Shown in pieces: positions 6,161-7,871 of a DNA stretch of 7,871 nucleotides. The first letter of the stretch is position 1. Each line of letters opens with the position of its first letter. The notes under the pieces were generated by a model that worked only from the letters and a program-made list of their open reading frames with translations, was not told where the DNA came from and searched no databases. The translations under genes and the position numbers were made by a program. Source of the stretch: an uncultured Bacteroidia bacterium (GTDB taxonomy: Bacteria > Bacteroidota > Bacteroidia > Bacteroidales > UBA932); NCBI GenBank assembly GCA_902767355.1, contig CACXHG010000016.1, positions 1 to 7,871 on the forward strand. The letters run 5' to 3'.

Positions 6161-6184
6161 ATCCTCAAATTTATTATATATTTG
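6155..6184 (+). promoter_or_regulatory. Promoter of the DUF2795 gene
   Basis: TTTG (6155-6158) is followed after 18 bases by TATATTTG (6177-6184), an exact TAnnTTTG -7 box. Transcription from about 6190 would give a 40-base leader before the ATG at 6231. Confidence 0.75.
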
Positions 6185-6230
6185 CAGCCCTTTTGATAAT
6201 AGAAGTATTTAACAATCAGTTTATTCAGAT

Positions 6231-6452
6231 ATGTACTGGACACTTGAACTGGCATCCAAACTCGAAGATGCACCCTGGCCGGCAACAAAAGACGAGTTGA
6301 TCGACTACGCAACCCGTTCCGGCGCCCCTCTTGAAGTCATCGAGAACCTTTCCGACCTCGAAGACGACGGCGAAGTATATGAATCCATCGAAGATATTTG
6401 GCCGGACTACCCCACCAAAGAAGACTTCTTCTGGAATGAGGAAGAATATTGA
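6231..6452 (+). CDS. Small acidic DUF2795 protein
   Basis: A 73-residue protein of unknown function in the DUF2795 family; nearly the same sequence, starting MYWTLELASKLEDAPWP, is familiar from many Bacteroidetes. It is very acidic: about 22 Asp/Glu against 4 Lys/Arg, concentrated after residue 40, ending WNEEEY. There is no signal peptide or membrane segment, so it is presumably cytoplasmic. The N-terminal half (about 18-40, ATKDELIDYATRSGAPLEVIENL) looks like a short helical fold; the C-terminal part is a charged tail with WPDYPTKEDFFW. It has its own promoter and terminator, so it is monocistronic. Strong conservation and separate transcription suggest a basic cellular role, but none can be read from the sequence. 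Confidence 0.9.
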   Translation: MYWTLELASKLEDAPWPATKDELIDYATRSGAPLEVIENLSDLEDDGEVYESIEDIWPDYPTKEDFFWNEEEY

Positions 6453-6466
6453 TTTGATAATCAAAT
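6452..6466. repeat. 15-bp near-perfect palindrome after the DUF2795 stop
   Basis: ATTTGATAATCAAAT is an odd-length palindrome with one central base, starting at the last base of the TGA stop. As RNA it would form a 6-bp stem with a 3-base loop just ahead of the real terminator. As DNA it resembles a dimer-binding site. Function is unknown. Confidence 0.5.
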
Positions 6467-6479
6467 AGTTATGCTGTTT

Positions 6480-6511
6480 AGCCCACCCCATCCGGAGTGG
6501 GCTGTTTTTTT
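6480..6511 (+). terminator. Rho-independent terminator of the DUF2795 gene
   Basis: AGCCCAC (6480-6486) pairs with GTGGGCT (6497-6503), with two more G-C pairs after one mismatch and a 4-base loop. It is followed by G and seven T residues (6505-6511). This is a textbook terminator 28 bases after the stop. Confidence 0.93.
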
Positions 6512-6527
6512 GTTGCAGGATGAACGA

Positions 6528-6555
6528 CACGGCGTGGCTTTTTGGCTATGCCGTG
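6528..6555. repeat. 11-pair dyad over the MFS -33 region
   Basis: Bases 6528-6538 (CACGGCGTGGC) pair with 6545-6555 (GCTATGCCGTG) as RNA, with two G-U wobbles, around the 6-base loop TTTTTG. The outer six pairs are perfect (CACGGC/GCCGTG). The loop contains the TTTG -33 element. It may be an operator or a second weak hairpin after the terminator. Confidence 0.55.
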
Positions 6556-6572
6556 ATATTTTAGTACATTTG
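6541..6572 (+). promoter_or_regulatory. Promoter of the MFS gene
   Basis: TTTG (6541-6544), a 20-base spacer, then TACATTTG (6565-6572) give a full match to the Bacteroidetes promoter. The ATG at 6579 is only 6 bases after the -7 box, so the mRNA would start at or next to the start codon. Confidence 0.75.
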
Positions 6573-6578
6573 CGTGAT

Positions 6579-7766
6579 ATGTCTGAGGTAAGAGAGAAGC
6601 TCTGGAACGCCAATTATGTCAAGATCTGGATCGGTAATTTTCTGGTTCACTTCTCTTTTACGCTCATTGTGCCGCTGCTGCCGCTCTATCTGAACGAGAC
6701 TTTTGGCGCCAGCAAGGACACCATCGGCCTGGTGCTTGCCGGCTATACGGTGATGGCGCTGACCATAAGGCCGTTCAGCGGCTATCTGGTGGACTCTTTC
6801 CCCCGCAAGACTGTTCTGCTGGTGTGCAATTTCCTGTTTTTCGCGCTTTTCGCCGGCTATCTGGTGGCGGGCAGCATCACCATGTTCGCCCTGTTCAGGA
6901 CCTTGCACGGAGCGCCGTTCGGAGCCACCACCGTGGCGGCCAGCACCACTGCAATAGACGTCCTCCCCTCCTCCAGGCGCGGCGAAGGCATAGGCTATTA
7001 CGGCTTGAGCAACAACCCTGCGACAGCCATCGGGCCGGTGGTGGCGATTTATGTGCTGCAGGCCTTCAAGGGCGATTTCCAGGCGCTGTTCTGGCTGTCG
7101 CTGGTCTTCTCTCTGCTGGGTCTGATTATCGACGCCACCATAAAGATGCCCAAGCGGGATTTTGTCCCCAACAAGGAAGTTATCTCGCTGGACAGGTTTT
7201 TTCTGCTCAAAGGTTTCAGGGAAGCAGTCGCTATGGTCTGTTTCGCCTTCAGCTACGGCGTAGTATCCACCTACGTAGCCATCTACGGCAAGCAGGAGCT
7301 GGGCATAGGCGGCGGCACAGGGCTGTTTTTCTCGCTGCTGGCCGTGGGGCTCATAGTGTCCCGCCTGACGGGCGCCCATGCCCTGCGGGACAATCTGGTG
7401 AGCCGCAATGCCACCATGGGCGTATGCGTGTCGGTGTTCGGCTATCTGCTGTTTGCGGCGGTGCATACCCCGCTGGCCTACTACGCCTCTGCCTTTATCA
7501 TCGGCCTTGGCAACGGACACATGTATCCGGCTTTCCAGACCATGTTTATCAATCTGGCCGAGCACAACCAGCGCGGCACGGCCAACTCTTCTATACTGAC
7601 GGCCTGGGATCTGGGGGTGGGCCTGGGAGTGCTCTGCGGCGGCTTTGTGGCGGAGCACGCGGGCTACGGCAGCGCCTTCTGGTGCGCACTTGCGGTGAAT
7701 GCCCTGGGTGTTGCATATTACTTTTTGAGAGTCAGGAATCACTTTGAGACCCATAAACTGAGATAA
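6579..7766 (+). CDS. Major facilitator superfamily transporter
   Basis: Inner-membrane secondary transporter of 395 residues with about 12 hydrophobic segments in two six-helix halves. The basic/polar loop at about 190-215 (KMPKRDFVPNKE) separates the halves. The MFS motif A region is seen between helices 2 and 3 as SGYLVDSFPRK (67-77), with R64 just before it. RRGEGIGYYGLSNNPATAIGP (133-153) is the family's motif C-like stretch and matches Bacteroidetes MFS proteins of the drug/sugar efflux type. The substrate cannot be told. The reading frame is open back to 6471, but that stretch covers the terminator and the promoter. MSEVREKLWNANYVKIWIGNF is the typical N-terminus, so 6579 is the start. 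The gene stands alone between a terminator and the next gene. Confidence 0.92.
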   Translation: MSEVREKLWNANYVKIWIGNFLVHFSFTLIVPLLPLYLNETFGASKDTIGLVLAGYTVMALTIRPFSGYLVDSFPRKTVLLVCNFLFFALFAGYLVAGSITMFALFRTLHGAPFGATTVAASTTAIDVLPSSRRGEGIGYYGLSNNPATAIGPVVAIYVLQAFKGDFQALFWLSLVFSLLGLIIDATIKMPKRDFVPNKEVISLDRFFLLKGFREAVAMVCFAFSYGVVSTYVAIYGKQELGIGGGTGLFFSLLAVGLIVSRLTGAHALRDNLVSRNATMGVCVSVFGYLLFAAVHTPLAYYASAFIIGLGNGHMYPAFQTMFINLAEHNQRGTANSSILTAWDLGVGLGVLCGGFVAEHAGYGSAFWCALAVNALGVAYYFLRVRNHFETHKLR

Positions 7767-7776
7767 TCTTTTTTTG

Positions 7777-7784
7777 TACCTTTA
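7777..7784 (+). promoter_or_regulatory. Weak candidate -7 box for the secreted-protein gene
   Basis: TACCTTTA differs by one base from TAnnTTTG and lies 21 bases before the ATG at 7806. No TTG was found at the usual distance upstream, and no terminator hairpin separates the MFS gene from it, although a run of seven T (7769-7775) is present. Confidence 0.3.
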
Positions 7785-7805
7785 AGAGTTTATTTCTGAT
7801 TTCAA

Positions 7806-7871
7806 ATGAAAAAGCTTTTTTTCACGATCTGTCTTGCCTGCTTGCTCTCTTTGGGAGCCACGGCTCAAGTC
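7806..7871 (+). CDS. Secreted protein, N-terminal signal peptide only (3' end outside window)
   Basis: An ATG at 7806 opens a frame that runs to the window end, 22 codons: MKKLFFTICLACLLSLGATAQV. This is a clear Sec signal peptide: two lysines, a hydrophobic core (residues 4-17), and a signal peptidase I site after ATA, before Q21. The cysteines sit inside the core and are not in a lipobox position, so it is not obviously a lipoprotein. The mature protein lies outside the window, so its function cannot be stated. Exported to the periplasm or outer membrane by inference. Confidence 0.75.
   Translation, partial: MKKLFFTICLACLLSLGATAQV

Noticed and set aside
6471..6578. Upstream extension of the MFS reading frame
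   Set aside because: The stretch contains a complete terminator and promoter and encodes residues with no resemblance to MFS N-termini.
6561..7754. Long minus-strand open frame of 397 codons opposite the MFS gene
   Set aside because: Low-complexity His/Gln/Gly/Arg-rich translation typical of the antisense of a G+C-rich membrane protein gene; the plus strand has a clear 12-TM protein with promoter.
1..7871. Mobile element, defence system or biosynthetic cluster
   Set aside because: No transposase, integrase, terminal repeats, CRISPR repeats, nuclease or toxin-antitoxin pair was seen on either strand; the gene content is mostly housekeeping.

Overview
The window reads as an ordinary chromosomal stretch of a Bacteroidota bacterium, most likely a G+C-rich member of the Bacteroidales. 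Three things point there. The LeuRS tail and the acidic DUF2795 protein are of the Bacteroidetes type. Several genes are preceded by the Bacteroidetes promoter signature (-33 TTG/TTTG, -7 TAnnTTTG). Gene starts lack clear Shine-Dalgarno sequences. I cannot support a genus. There is no rRNA, tRNA, CRISPR array, transposase or phage gene, and no gene-free stretch longer than about 145 bases.

Layout: (1) 1-1821, + strand: the 3' part of leuS, then a YitT-family membrane protein 3 bases later, closed by a strong hairpin terminator. (2) 1964-2899, + strand: two small AraC-type helix-turn-helix proteins, the first with an N-terminal membrane anchor. They lie in the same reading frame, separated only by TGA-CTG. 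(3) 4856 down to 2906, - strand: folE (GTP cyclohydrolase I) followed 4 bases later by trkA (K+ uptake regulator), convergent with the regulator pair. (4) 4945-6140, + strand: a MacB/LolD-type ABC ATPase overlapping (ATGA) a PduO-type cobalamin adenosyltransferase. This unit is divergent from folE, across a short region where the two -7 boxes form the arms of a perfect inverted repeat. (5) 6231-6452: a monocistronic, very acidic 73-residue DUF2795 protein with its own promoter and terminator. (6) 6579-7766: a 12-TM major facilitator transporter whose -7 box ends 6 bases before its ATG, suggesting a leaderless mRNA. (7) 7806-end: the start of a secreted protein, only its signal peptide visible.

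The genes are mostly housekeeping: translation, pterin/queuosine precursor synthesis, K+ homeostasis, cofactor B12 activation and transport. They do not form one pathway. I did not find a clear new multi-gene system. The most unusual items are the same-frame tandem AraC-type regulators with a UGA-C junction, the palindromic divergent promoter, and the likely leaderless MFS gene with an 11-pair dyad over its -33 box. Several long-ORF starts are wrong as maximal ORFs; promoter positions correct folE to 4856, the ABC ATPase to 4945 and the MFS gene to 6579.
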